A stretch of 64,000 nt of DNA, taken from positions 862,501-926,500 of the forward strand of contig NZ_CP021112.1 in assembly GCF_002119765.1 (NCBI RefSeq). Reading direction: 5' to 3'. Shown here piece after piece: positions 6,743 to 15,260 of this stretch. The notes under the pieces are model-generated. The model was not told the origin of the DNA. It did no database searches and worked only from the letters and a program-made list of their open reading frames with translations. The position numbers were made by a program, and so were the translations under genes. The DNA comes from Pseudorhodoplanes sinuspersici. Its GTDB lineage: Bacteria; Pseudomonadota; Alphaproteobacteria; Rhizobiales; Xanthobacteraceae. Positions within the stretch are counted from its first letter, which is position 1. Every line of letters begins with the position of its first letter.

Positions 6743-7981
6743 ATGTCGGAAAACGCGTTGGCTGACGACACCATCGACCAGATCACGGCGGACCGCGGGC
6801 CGCATTACGAGCCGTTCGGCTGGCATCACTGGCCGGAGCATCCGTGGCTCTCCTATCAATTTCGGCGAGGCCTCGGCGAAACGCAGGAAGGCGGCGGCGC
6901 GATCAGCGAAGTGCTGATGGCGGGATCGCGGATGATCCCCGGCGATCTCGAAAGCTGGCACACCGAATGGATGCGCATCGCCGATCGCAACTGGCAGCGC
7001 GGTCTGGATGAGGAGAAGGCCGGCCATATCCGCACGGCGATGAACTGCTTCCTGCGCGCGGCGGATTATTATCGCCAGGCGGAATTTCACCTCGAGCCGG
7101 ACGATCCGCGCCGGCTGCCGACCTTCGAAAAGATGGAAGCCTGCTCGAAGACATTCATCGCCTATCTGAACCCGCCCGGCGAAGCCGTCGACATTCCCTA
7201 CGAGCCCGGCAAGCCGATCTGCGGTTATTTCGTGCGCGCGTCGTTCCCCGGCGAACGCCTGCCGGTGTTGATCTGCATGGGCGGCCTCGACTCCATCAAG
7301 GACGAGATGTGGTTCATGCAGGCCCATGGCTGCCTGCAGCGCGGCATCTCGGTGCTGATGATCGACGGCCCGGGACAAGGCGGCACCTTGCGCCGGCACA
7401 AACTCGCCAGCCGCCCCGACACCGAGGTGCCGATCGGCAAATGCATCGACTGGCTGGTGCAGCGCGACGATGTCGATCCTGAGCGCATCGCCGTCTGCGG
7501 CTCCAGCATGGGCGGTTATTATGCGGCGCGCGCCGCCTGTTACGAGCACCGCCTCGCCGCAGCCATCTCCCATGGCGCGATCTGGTCGGTGCATGACATG
7601 TGGGGCAACAAGGGCGACGATTTCGGCCTCGCCATGCACATCCGCTGGGTGCTCGGCGCTAAGACGATGAAAGAAGCGCACGAGATCATGAAGCCCTTCA
7701 CGCTCGAGGGGCATCTCGAGCATATGAAATGCCCTTATCTCGTCATGCATGGCGGCCACGACGTGCTGACCGTCAACGCCGCGCGCAAGACCTACGACTA
7801 TGCGAAAAAGCACGGCATCGATGCGACGCTTCGCATCCTTGAACCGGAAGAGACCGGGGCCGAACATTGCCAGCATGATAATCCGACCATCGGTCAGGAA
7901 ATCCTGGCCGACTGGCTGGCGGATCGCTTCGGCATCGATCAGCGCAAGCTGCTGAAGACATCCTTCAACCCGCTCATCTGA
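6743..7981 (+). CDS. Alpha/beta hydrolase, FrsA / 2,6-dihydropseudooxynicotine hydrolase-like
   Basis: The 412-residue protein has a helical N-terminal cap (about residues 40-170) and a C-terminal alpha/beta hydrolase core. The nucleophile elbow is GSSMGG, the acid Asp is in GGHDVL and the His in AEHCQHDN, giving a complete triad. The large N-terminal domain and the core resemble C-C bond hydrolases such as 2,6-dihydropseudooxynicotine hydrolase and the FrsA group. It is the first gene of a run of closely spaced genes (15 bp to the next) facing away from the GntR regulator. The ATG at 6743 is chosen over a GTG at 6722, but neither has a strong ribosome-binding site. Substrate unknown. Confidence 0.8.
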   Translation: MSENALADDTIDQITADRGPHYEPFGWHHWPEHPWLSYQFRRGLGETQEGGGAISEVLMAGSRMIPGDLESWHTEWMRIADRNWQRGLDEEKAGHIRTAMNCFLRAADYYRQAEFHLEPDDPRRLPTFEKMEACSKTFIAYLNPPGEAVDIPYEPGKPICGYFVRASFPGERLPVLICMGGLDSIKDEMWFMQAHGCLQRGISVLMIDGPGQGGTLRRHKLASRPDTEVPIGKCIDWLVQRDDVDPERIAVCGSSMGGYYAARAACYEHRLAAAISHGAIWSVHDMWGNKGDDFGLAMHIRWVLGAKTMKEAHEIMKPFTLEGHLEHMKCPYLVMHGGHDVLTVNAARKTYDYAKKHGIDATLRILEPEETGAEHCQHDNPTIGQEILADWLADRFGIDQRKLLKTSFNPLI

Positions 7982-7996
7982 AGAGAGAAGAAAAAA

Positions 7997-8653
7997 ATGA
8001 TTCAGGGAGTGAAGACACCGAAGGCCGGTATCGTAGCCATCGATCTGCATCGCGGGCATCTCGATCCCGCGGTGGCGACCATGCCGCTGGAGGCAGAGGC
8101 TGCTGCCCGCGTCGTTGCCGCCAACGAAAAGCTGTTCAAGCAAGCCCGCGCCGCCGGCATCCCGGTCTTCCATTGCGTCGCGACGTATCGCGATTCCGAG
8201 GAAATCGCCCTCAATCCGGCCTGGCGGCATCGCGGCGAAGATCCGAACAATCCGCGCAAGAATGTGCTGAAGCATAATATTCTGGGCATGCCGGGCTGCG
8301 AGGTGATGCCGACGCTGCTCGACGAGCGCGATTTCATCATCGACGCCAAGAAACGCTACGACTGCTTCACCGCCACCGATCTCGAACTCTCGCTGCGCGC
8401 ACACGGCGTCAACACCGTGCTGATCACCGGCGTGAACACCAATTCCTGCGTGATGGCGACATCCACCGCCGCCTGCTGCCGCGATTTCGCGGTCGTCGTC
8501 GTCTCCGATTGCGTCGACACAATGGACGGGCGCGAATTGCACGACGCAGCGCTGAAGGTCATCGGCCGCGCCTTCGGGCAGGTGATGACCACCGACGAAG
8601 CGCTCGCTGCCGTGGGCGCCTCCACACCTGCGCCGATCCAGAAAAGCGCATGA
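7997..8653 (+). CDS. Isochorismatase-family cysteine hydrolase
   Basis: The 218-residue product carries the family's Asp (VAIDLHRGHLDP), Lys (DAKKRYDCFTATDLE) and nucleophilic Cys (VNTNSCVMATSTAACCRDF) in the expected order. The Cys-containing group includes N-carbamoylsarcosine amidase, nicotinamidase, maleamate amidohydrolase and ureidoacrylate hydrolase. All release ammonia from an amide or ureide, so an amidohydrolase step is the best guess. A purine-rich leader (GAAGAGAGAAGAAAAAA) precedes the ATG. It lies 15 bp after the alpha/beta hydrolase and 30 bp before the first deacetylase. Confidence 0.88.
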   Translation: MIQGVKTPKAGIVAIDLHRGHLDPAVATMPLEAEAAARVVAANEKLFKQARAAGIPVFHCVATYRDSEEIALNPAWRHRGEDPNNPRKNVLKHNILGMPGCEVMPTLLDERDFIIDAKKRYDCFTATDLELSLRAHGVNTVLITGVNTNSCVMATSTAACCRDFAVVVVSDCVDTMDGRELHDAALKVIGRAFGQVMTTDEALAAVGASTPAPIQKSA

Positions 8654-8683
8654 CCTTCTCAACATCCTGCCGGGTGAAATGAC

Positions 8684-9586
8684 ATGTCCGATCCCATGCT
8701 TCCCACTGAGCGCGCCGACTTTTCAGCAATCGTCGATCGCCCGCCGCTGAAATTGCCCGGCGGCGCGCGCATCGTCGTCTGGACCATCGTCAATTTCGAG
8801 GTGTGGGATATCGCCCGGCCGATGGCGCGGCAGGTGCTGCCGGCACCGACCGGTCAGCCACTGCTCCCCGATGTACCGAACTGGAGCTGGCACGAATACG
8901 GCATGCGCGTCGGCGCCTGGCGTTTCTTCGATCTCTACAAGCGCCACAACATCCGCCCCACCCTCTCGATCAACGCGCGCGTCTGCGAGGATTATCCGCG
9001 CGTCGCCCAAGAGGCCAAGGATCTCGGCTGGGAATTCATGGGCCACGCCTATGACCAGGGGCCGATCCACAAGGTCGAGGACCAGCGCGGCATGATCTTC
9101 AAATCGATGGACATCATCGAGAAGTTCACCGGCACGCGCCCGGTCGGATGGCTTGGACCGGGCCTGACACAAACCCTCGACACACCGGAAAACCTTGCCG
9201 AAGCCGGCGTGAAATATATCGGCGATTGGGTCTACGATGACGAGCCGACGGTCATCCGCACCAAAAAAGGCCCGCTGGTTACCCTGCCCTACACGGTCGA
9301 ACTGAACGACATCCCGATGATGATCGTGCAGCACCACGAGAGCGATCATCTCTACAAGCGCTTCGTCGAAAGCTTCGATCGCCTTTACGAAGAGAGCGCC
9401 GAGCGGGCGAAGTTCGTGTCGATCGCGATCCATCCCTACATCAGCGGCCAGCCATTCCGCATCAAGGCGCTGGAAGCGATTTACGATTACGTCGCCAAGT
9501 TCGACGGCGTGCTGCACTGGAACGGCGCCGAGATTCTCGACTGGTACACCAAGACAGCCAATGTGAAATTCGGAGCCGCGGCATGA
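8684..9586 (+). CDS. Polysaccharide-deacetylase-fold hydrolase, PuuE-like (copy 1)
   Basis: The 300-residue protein belongs to the NodB-fold carbohydrate esterase 4 superfamily but lacks the classical TFDDG motif. It has instead WTIVNFEVWD, WEFMGHAYDQ and IAIHPYISG, as in the PuuE-type (metal-independent allantoinase) and related cyclic-amide hydrolase branch. It is cytoplasmic, with no signal peptide, which fits small-molecule metabolism rather than cell-wall work. It overlaps the following hydrolase gene by 4 bp (ATGA). A clear paralogue lies at 10292-11170, sharing LPDVPNW/LPDIPNW-type, WHEYG, WEFMGH, GWLGPGLT and IQHH/VQHH motifs. Confidence 0.85.
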   Translation: MSDPMLPTERADFSAIVDRPPLKLPGGARIVVWTIVNFEVWDIARPMARQVLPAPTGQPLLPDVPNWSWHEYGMRVGAWRFFDLYKRHNIRPTLSINARVCEDYPRVAQEAKDLGWEFMGHAYDQGPIHKVEDQRGMIFKSMDIIEKFTGTRPVGWLGPGLTQTLDTPENLAEAGVKYIGDWVYDDEPTVIRTKKGPLVTLPYTVELNDIPMMIVQHHESDHLYKRFVESFDRLYEESAERAKFVSIAIHPYISGQPFRIKALEAIYDYVAKFDGVLHWNGAEILDWYTKTANVKFGAAA

Positions 9587-10287
9587 GCCTCGCGCAGCGT
9601 GTCCTTCCCGCGGTCGATGAGACCACCGTCCCGGTTCTCGGTGGCGGCGTGTTTCCGGTCCGCCGCATCTATTGCGTCGGACGCAACTATGTCGACCACA
9701 TCCGTGAAATGAAGGAAGCCGATGAACGCGATCCACCGTTCTTCTTCCAGAAGCCGCGCGATTCCATCGTTCAGGATGGCGACACCGTTCCCTATCCGCC
9801 GCTGACCTCGGACTTTCAGTTCGAAGGCGAACTCGTGCTCGCCATCGGCAAACCGGGGCGGCAGATCGCCGTCGAAAACGCGCTCGATCATGTCTTCGGC
9901 TATGCCGCCGGCATCGATCTGACGCGACGCGATCGCCAGCGCGATGCACGCGACATGCGGCTGCCATGGGAAATCGGCAAGAGCTTCGATGCATCCGCAC
10001 CCTGCGGCATCGTCACGCCGGTCTCCGCTGGCGGCCATCGCACCAGCGGCGCGATCACGCTTGCGGTGAACGGCGCCGAGCGTCAGCGCGGCGAGCTTGC
10101 GCAGATGATCTGGAATGTGCCGGAAATCATCGCGCAATTGTCGCGTCAAGTGACGCTTGGCATCGGCGATCTGATTTTCACCGGAACGCCCGCCGGTGTC
10201 GGCGCGGTTGTTCCCGGCGACGAGATCGTTGTCACCATCGATGGCCTGAAGCCGCTCACCATCGCCATCGCGGCGCCGGAGAATTGA
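9583..10287 (+). CDS. Fumarylacetoacetate hydrolase-family protein
   Basis: The 234-residue product has the FAH core: IYCVGRNYVDHIREM, FFFQKPRDSIVQDGD, FEGELVLAIG (metal-binding Glu pair) and AAGIDLTRRDRQRDARD, then LIFTGTPAGVG near the end. Single-domain members act as acylpyruvate hydrolases, 2-oxo-hepta-diene-dioate isomerases or decarboxylases, cleaving C-C bonds in ring-fission products. It overlaps the preceding deacetylase by 4 bp and is 4 bp from the second deacetylase, so translational coupling is likely. Its position between the paralogues suggests it acts on a deacylated intermediate, which is inference. Confidence 0.9.
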   Translation: MSLAQRVLPAVDETTVPVLGGGVFPVRRIYCVGRNYVDHIREMKEADERDPPFFFQKPRDSIVQDGDTVPYPPLTSDFQFEGELVLAIGKPGRQIAVENALDHVFGYAAGIDLTRRDRQRDARDMRLPWEIGKSFDASAPCGIVTPVSAGGHRTSGAITLAVNGAERQRGELAQMIWNVPEIIAQLSRQVTLGIGDLIFTGTPAGVGAVVPGDEIVVTIDGLKPLTIAIAAPEN

Positions 10288-10291
10288 AATC

Positions 10292-11170
10292 ATGTTGCCG
10301 AACGAACGCCTTTCCTATTCCGCGATAAGCCAGCGTCCGAAATTGAAGCTGCCGGACGGCAAGCGCATGGCGGTGTGGGTCATCGTCAATGTCGAGGAAT
10401 GGGACGCAAAGCAGACCATGCCGCGCACGGTGCTGACGCCGCCGGCCGGCGGCGCACCGATGCCCGACATTCCGAACTGGTGCTGGCACGAATACGGCAA
10501 CCGCGTCGGCTTCTGGCGTATCCTGAAGGTGTTCGACGATTACAAATTGCCGGCAGCACTCGCCATCAATGGCAGCGCCATCGCCGCCTATCCGGCGATT
10601 ACCGAAGCCGCCGTTGCGCGCAACTGGGAATTCATGGGTCATGGATTCACCCAGCGCAACATGCAGAAGGTCGAGGATGAGCGCGAGGATATCCGCAAAA
10701 CCAACGCCGCCATCGCGAAGGTGACCGGCAAGCCGCCTCGCGGCTGGCTCGGACCGGGCCTCACCGAGACCTGGGAAACGCCGGATATCCTCAAAGAGGA
10801 AGGCTACGATTATGTCTGCGACTGGGTGCTGGACGATCAGCCGGTCTGGCTAAAGACGCGCACCGAGCCGATCGTCAACATTCCCTACACGCAGGAATGC
10901 AACGACGTCGCCATGATGCTGATCCAGCACCACAAGGCATCGGAATATTACGAGCGCGCTATCGATCAGTTCGAGCAGATCTATGAGGATGCCGAGGACT
11001 CGGCCCGCGTCATGGCGATCGTGCTGCATCCCTACATCATGGGCGCGCCGCACCGGCTGAAATACTTCCGCAAGATTTTCGAACAGATCCGATCAAAGCC
11101 CGACGTGGCCTTCATGACCGGCGGTGAAATCTACGACTGGTTTATCGCGACGGGGCCGAAAGCACCGTGA
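10292..11170 (+). CDS. Polysaccharide-deacetylase-fold hydrolase, PuuE-like (copy 2)
   Basis: The 292-residue paralogue of the 8684-9586 gene shows similarity over nearly the full length (PNWCWHEYGNRVGFWRI, NWEFMGHGFTQ, GWLGPGLTETWETPD, YDYVCDWVLDDQPVWL, VLHPYIMG). Conserved His residues in GHGFTQ and HPYIMG are retained, so both copies look active. Keeping two divergent copies in one operon suggests two sequential or alternative substrates, or a heteromer. It lies 4 bp after the FAH-type gene and 14 bp before the livH-type permease. Confidence 0.85.
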   Translation: MLPNERLSYSAISQRPKLKLPDGKRMAVWVIVNVEEWDAKQTMPRTVLTPPAGGAPMPDIPNWCWHEYGNRVGFWRILKVFDDYKLPAALAINGSAIAAYPAITEAAVARNWEFMGHGFTQRNMQKVEDEREDIRKTNAAIAKVTGKPPRGWLGPGLTETWETPDILKEEGYDYVCDWVLDDQPVWLKTRTEPIVNIPYTQECNDVAMMLIQHHKASEYYERAIDQFEQIYEDAEDSARVMAIVLHPYIMGAPHRLKYFRKIFEQIRSKPDVAFMTGGEIYDWFIATGPKAP

Positions 11171-11184
11171 AAGACGTATAAAGG

Positions 11185-12036
11185 ATGAACACCTTTCAGA
11201 TTCTCAACGGGCTGACCTTCGCCGCGCTCCTCTTCGTCGTGGCGAGCGGCTTCACGTTGATTTTCGGGCTGCTGAGGATCGTCAATCTCGCGCATGGCGC
11301 GATGTATCTGATCGGCGGCTATATCGGCTACACGCTCGGCGTCAAGACGGGCAGCTTCCTGATTGGCGGCATCGGCGCGATGGCAGGCGTCGCGGCGATC
11401 GGCTTCGTCCTCGATCAGGGTTTGTTGCGCTTCGTGCGCGGACACGAATTGCGGCAGGTGCTGCTGACGCTCGGCTTTGCTTTTGTCCTCAACGACATGG
11501 CGCTGGTGATCTGGGGTGGCGACAGTTTCACGGTGCCGATCCCGGAAAGCTTGCGCGGTGCCGTCAACTTCTTCGGCATCTTCTATCCGAAATACCGGCT
11601 GTTCGTGCTGGTGGTCGGCATCCTGCTCTTTATTCTGCTGTGGCTGCTGTTGCAGAAAACGCGGCTCGGTGCGCTGATCCGCGCCGGCGTCGATGACGCC
11701 GAGATGGTCGAAGCGTCGGGTGTCAATATCCGCCTCGTCTTCCTCATCACCTTCCTGCTCGGCTCAGCCTTGGCCGGTCTTGGCGGGCTGATGGGCGGCG
11801 CGTTTCTCTCTCTCTATCCCTCGGCTGACGCGGAGATTCTCGTCTTCAGCCTGGCCGTTGTGATCATCGGCGGAAGGGGCAGTCTGCTCGGCGTTGCCGT
11901 CGGCAGTCTTCTGGTCGGAATCCTCAATACCTTCGGGCAGGTCATGTTCCCAGAACTCGCCTATTTCGTGATCTTCGGGCCGATGGCTGTGCTTCTTGCC
12001 TTCCGTCCTCTCGGATTGTTCGGGAAAGCGACATGA
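11185..12036 (+). CDS. Branched-chain-type ABC transporter permease, LivH family
   Basis: The 283-residue protein has about eight hydrophobic helices and starts QILNGLTFAALLFVVASGFTLIFGLLRIVNLAHGAMY, the standard LivH opening with the NLAHG motif. The later EASGVNIRLVFLITFLLGSALAGLGG is the EAA-like loop that contacts the ATPase. It overlaps livM by 4 bp. With the four following genes it forms a complete HAAT importer in the inner membrane, apparently co-transcribed with the catabolic enzymes. Confidence 0.93.
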   Translation: MNTFQILNGLTFAALLFVVASGFTLIFGLLRIVNLAHGAMYLIGGYIGYTLGVKTGSFLIGGIGAMAGVAAIGFVLDQGLLRFVRGHELRQVLLTLGFAFVLNDMALVIWGGDSFTVPIPESLRGAVNFFGIFYPKYRLFVLVVGILLFILLWLLLQKTRLGALIRAGVDDAEMVEASGVNIRLVFLITFLLGSALAGLGGLMGGAFLSLYPSADAEILVFSLAVVIIGGRGSLLGVAVGSLLVGILNTFGQVMFPELAYFVIFGPMAVLLAFRPLGLFGKAT

Positions 12037-13007
12037 CACAGACGACCCGAACACTCTCGATCGGACTGATCACCGTCATCATCGCGGCGCTGCTGCCGTT
12101 CGGCCTGTCGAATTATCAGGTCGGTCTCGCCACCGAAGTGCTGATCTTCGGCATCCTGGCGATGTCGATCGACATTCTGGCCGGTTTTGCGGGACGCACC
12201 TCGCTCGGCCATGGCGCGATCTTCGGCGTGTCGACCTATGTCGTGATCTATATGGTGTCGCATGGCGTCTCGCCGGTGCTGGCGCTTGGTCTCGGCATTC
12301 TCGCAGCAACGATCGTTGCTGCCGTGTTCGCGCTGCTCGCCGTGCGAACATCCGGCGTGTACTTCCTTCTTCTGACTCTGGCGCTCGGCATGATCGTCTG
12401 GGGCATCTGCCTGCGCTGGACGCAGGTGACTGGCGGCGAGAACGGTCTGCGCGGCGATATCCGTCCGCAATTTCTTTACGACCACCGCTCATTCTATTGG
12501 GCCGTGCTTGCGGCAACCGCGGTGCTCGCTTTCGGCATCTGGCGCTTCGTACGCTCACCATTCGGGCTGACGCTGCGCGGCATCCGCGACAGCGAGAGCC
12601 GCATGCGCAGCCTTGGCTATAACGTGCCGCTGCATCTCTTCATCGGCTTCACGGTGTCGGGCTTCTTCGCCGGTGTCGCCGGTGGGATCTACGCCTTCTT
12701 CAACAATTTCGTCAGTCCATCGACGGTTGCGCTCACGCAATCGGTCGAAGGCCTCTTGATGACGATCGTCGGTGGCGTCGGCACGCTGTTCGGTGCCTTT
12801 GTCGGCGCCGCCGCCATCATCTCGCTGGAGAATATCGTCTCCTCCCACACCGAGCGCTGGCAGACCGTGCTCGGCATCACCTTCATCCTGATCATGATTC
12901 TCGCGCCGGAGGGACTTGTCGGGAAAGTGCGCATCCTTTTGGGACGCGTAAGGGGTTCAAAGCCCCGAACTCTACAGGATCAAGCTCTGCAGAATCCTAA
13001 ACCCTGA
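12033..13007 (+). CDS. Branched-chain-type ABC transporter permease, LivM family
   Basis: The 324-residue membrane protein carries the LivM hallmarks: SIDILAGFAGRTSLGHGAIFG, LALGMIVWGICLRWTQVTGGENGLRGD and RSPFGLTLRGIRDSESRMRSLGYN. It overlaps livH by 4 bp at its start. The stop codon falls just before the binding-protein gene, whose ATG is 18 bp further on. Confidence 0.93.
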   Translation: MTQTTRTLSIGLITVIIAALLPFGLSNYQVGLATEVLIFGILAMSIDILAGFAGRTSLGHGAIFGVSTYVVIYMVSHGVSPVLALGLGILAATIVAAVFALLAVRTSGVYFLLLTLALGMIVWGICLRWTQVTGGENGLRGDIRPQFLYDHRSFYWAVLAATAVLAFGIWRFVRSPFGLTLRGIRDSESRMRSLGYNVPLHLFIGFTVSGFFAGVAGGIYAFFNNFVSPSTVALTQSVEGLLMTIVGGVGTLFGAFVGAAAIISLENIVSSHTERWQTVLGITFILIMILAPEGLVGKVRILLGRVRGSKPRTLQDQALQNPKP

Positions 13008-13024
13008 TGGAAAAGGATATTGTT

Positions 13025-14284
13025 ATGGACAGGCGTCAATTTTTGAAAACGACCGGCTTCACACTCGCATCGGCGGGCATTGGCGTCGGACCATGGAACC
13101 AGGCCCTCGCGCAGGAAGGCCCGATCAAAGTCGGCCTGCTCGCTCCGCTCACCGGCGTCGTCGCCTCCGGCGGCCGCGAAATGGTGGAAGGCACGCAGTT
13201 CTTCTTCGACTCGATTGGCAATCAGGTTGCCGGACGCAAGATCGAACTCATCGTCGAAGACGATGCGTCCAATCCCGACACCGCGTTGCAAAAAGCCCGC
13301 CGCCTTGTCGAACAGAACAATGTGCACTGGCTGATCGGCAACCTCCTTGCCAATACCGGCCTCGCCGTTGCGAACTACGTCAAGGGCACCGGCACGCCCT
13401 ATTTCATTCCGATCATTGCCGCTGACGACCTGACCCAGCGCCAGCGCATCAAGAATGTCATTCGCGTCGCCGGTTATTCCGCAAGCCAGTTCACGCACCC
13501 GCTCGGTGACTGGGCGCTGAAGCAAGGCTACAAGAAGATCGCGACCGTCAGTCAGGATTACACGTTCGGTCACGAACAATGCGGCGGCCTTTGCCAGGTG
13601 TTTAGTGAAGGCGGCGGCGAGATCGTGCAGCAATTCTGGCACCCGCTGAACACCGCCGACTTCAGCCCCTATCTCGGCCAGCTCGCCAACATGAAGGTCG
13701 ATGCCATCTTCGCGATGGAGACCGGCGCCGACGCAACGCGCCTCATTCAGCAATATGCGAGCTTCGGCCTCAAGGGGCGGATCCCGCTGCTCGGCGCCAT
13801 GAACGCCACCGACCAATCGGTGATCCGTACGCTGGGCGACGAATGCGAAGGCATCGTGTCGCCGGCGCATTTCGCCGAAGGCTCGGACAATCCGGTCACC
13901 AAGAAATTCGTCGAAGATTATACGGCGAAGTATAGCAAGATTCCGTCGCTCTACGGCTTCTCGATGTATTCCGGCGCGATGTGGGTGACGGAAGCGATGA
14001 AGAAGATGGGCGGCAAGATCGACAACCGCGAAGCCTTCATCGACACCGTGCTCAAGACCGACCTGACCGGCTCGCCGCTCGGCAAGACCATCAAGCTCGA
14101 TGAGTACGGCAACCCGATCTACGATGTGTACATCCGCAAGACGATGAAGCGTCCGGACGGCAAATACTGGAACGTGCCGATCGAGACCTACAACAACGTC
14201 TCGCAATTCTGGAAATACGATCCGGCGACTTATCTCAAGCAGCCGCCGTACTCCCGCAATTTCCAGGGAATCAAGAAGAGTTGA
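13025..14284 (+). CDS. ABC transporter substrate-binding protein with Tat-type signal
   Basis: The 419-residue protein begins MDRRQFLKTTGFTLASAG, a twin-arginine signal (RRQFLK) ending near ALAQ, followed by KVGLLAPLTGVVASGGREM, the Peripla_BP_6 opening. AAGGA lies seven bases before the ATG at 13025, preferred to 13007. This is the cognate binding protein of the LivHMGF system. Tat export implies folding or cofactor loading in the cytoplasm, or simply lineage preference. Later motifs such as QDYTFGHEQCGGLCQVF and FSMYSGAMWV are typical of binding proteins for aromatic acids or amides. Confidence 0.92.
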   Translation: MDRRQFLKTTGFTLASAGIGVGPWNQALAQEGPIKVGLLAPLTGVVASGGREMVEGTQFFFDSIGNQVAGRKIELIVEDDASNPDTALQKARRLVEQNNVHWLIGNLLANTGLAVANYVKGTGTPYFIPIIAADDLTQRQRIKNVIRVAGYSASQFTHPLGDWALKQGYKKIATVSQDYTFGHEQCGGLCQVFSEGGGEIVQQFWHPLNTADFSPYLGQLANMKVDAIFAMETGADATRLIQQYASFGLKGRIPLLGAMNATDQSVIRTLGDECEGIVSPAHFAEGSDNPVTKKFVEDYTAKYSKIPSLYGFSMYSGAMWVTEAMKKMGGKIDNREAFIDTVLKTDLTGSPLGKTIKLDEYGNPIYDVYIRKTMKRPDGKYWNVPIETYNNVSQFWKYDPATYLKQPPYSRNFQGIKKS

Positions 14285-14349
14285 GCGTGACATGTCGTAA
14301 GATGTCGGCAGCTGTAGAGCGAAGCACTGGCGACATCCGCAGTGGACTC

Positions 14350-14370
14350 CCTCTCCCCTTTGGGGAGAGG
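14350..14370. repeat. Palindrome CCTCTCCCC/GGGGAGAGG
   Basis: A perfect nine-base stem with a three-base loop, followed by GCTGGGGTGAGAGG. It lies in the 220-bp gap between the binding protein and livG, together with a second element at 14440. This is a widespread proteobacterial intergenic repeat. It may attenuate transcription between the two parts of the transporter operon. Confidence 0.75.
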
Positions 14371-14439
14371 GCTGGGGTGAGAGGAAGCAACTCTATCGAT
14401 CCATTTTAACCCCTCACCCGAATTGCTCCGCAATCCGAC

Positions 14440-14458
14440 CCTCTCCCATAGGGAGAGG
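14440..14458. repeat. Palindrome CCTCTCCC/GGGAGAGG
   Basis: An eight-base stem with loop ATA, in opposite arrangement to the element at 14350-14370 (CCCCTCACCC precedes it). The pair may be the two ends of one long inverted structure. Confidence 0.7.
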
Positions 14459-14504
14459 TGACCACCAACATTTTGCCGCCGCAACCGAAAGCCATTCGTC
14501 GCCT

Positions 14505-15260
14505 GTGACTGAAACCATTCTCACCCTCACCGATGTTGTCGTCGCCTTCGACGCGCTGCGCGCCGTCGACGGCGTCAGCCTGACCGTGCCGCGCGGACAA
14601 CGGCGCGCGATCATCGGCCCCAATGGCGCGGGCAAGACAACGCTGTTCAATGCGATCACCGGTGTGATCCCGCCGACCGACGGCACCATCGTCTTCGAGG
14701 GCAAGACCATCACCAAGCTGCCGCCCCATCGTAGAGCAGCGCTTGGCATCTCACGCACCTTCCAGATCACCAATCTGTTTCCGACGCTGTCGGTGCAGGA
14801 CAACATGGTGCTGGCCGTGCGCGGATTGTCGCCACGAAAATTCTCGCTGTTCGGCTCACCCGACACCAACGACGAAGAAAATGCCCGGATCGTGAAGGCG
14901 CTCAACGCCGCGCAGATGCATCACCGCACCGACATCCCGGTGAAGGATCTGTCCTACGGCGAACAGCGTCAGCTCGAAATCGCGCTCGCCTTGGTCACCG
15001 AGCCAACCACATTGTTGCTCGATGAGCCCGCCGCCGGCCTGTCGCCGGCGGAGCGCACCATCGTCGCCGACGTCATCAAATCCCTGCCGCGCGATTTGAC
15101 GCTGGTACTGATCGAACACGACATGGCGTTGGCCCTTGGTCTCGCCGATTTCGTCACTTGCCTGCATGAAGGCCGCGTCCTCGTCGAGGAATCTCCGGAC
15201 GCCATCCGCAAGAACCAGAAGGTGCAGGAAGTTTATCTCGGAAAGCCGCGTCATGCTTGA
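14505..15260 (+). CDS. Branched-chain-type ABC transporter ATP-binding protein, LivG family
   Basis: The 251-residue ATPase has Walker A GPNGAGKTT, the Q-loop in SRTFQITNLFP, signature LSYGEQRQLEIALAL, Walker B TTLLLDEPAAGLSPAE and the switch His in LIEHDM. It starts with GTG. It follows a repeat-filled gap of 220 bp and overlaps livF by 8 bp. Confidence 0.93.
   Translation: MTETILTLTDVVVAFDALRAVDGVSLTVPRGQRRAIIGPNGAGKTTLFNAITGVIPPTDGTIVFEGKTITKLPPHRRAALGISRTFQITNLFPTLSVQDNMVLAVRGLSPRKFSLFGSPDTNDEENARIVKALNAAQMHHRTDIPVKDLSYGEQRQLEIALALVTEPTTLLLDEPAAGLSPAERTIVADVIKSLPRDLTLVLIEHDMALALGLADFVTCLHEGRVLVEESPDAIRKNQKVQEVYLGKPRHA

Noticed and set aside
6584-8665. 693-codon open frame on the minus strand
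   Set aside because: It runs antisense through the alpha/beta hydrolase and isochorismatase genes, both with complete catalytic motifs. The translation has no recognisable domain and is rich in His, Arg and Asp as expected of a shadow frame in GC-rich DNA.
7997-11170. Assignment to the nicotinate (nic) or pyrimidine (rut) pathway
   Set aside because: An isochorismatase-type amidase and an alpha/beta hydrolase fit in part, but no ring dioxygenase, flavin monooxygenase or other signature genes of those pathways are present, and FAH and two deacetylases do not belong to them.
15136-15252. Longer start for livF inside livG
   Set aside because: ABC ATPases of this type begin at MLEVRDLQSYYG; the upstream codons are out-of-frame livG.
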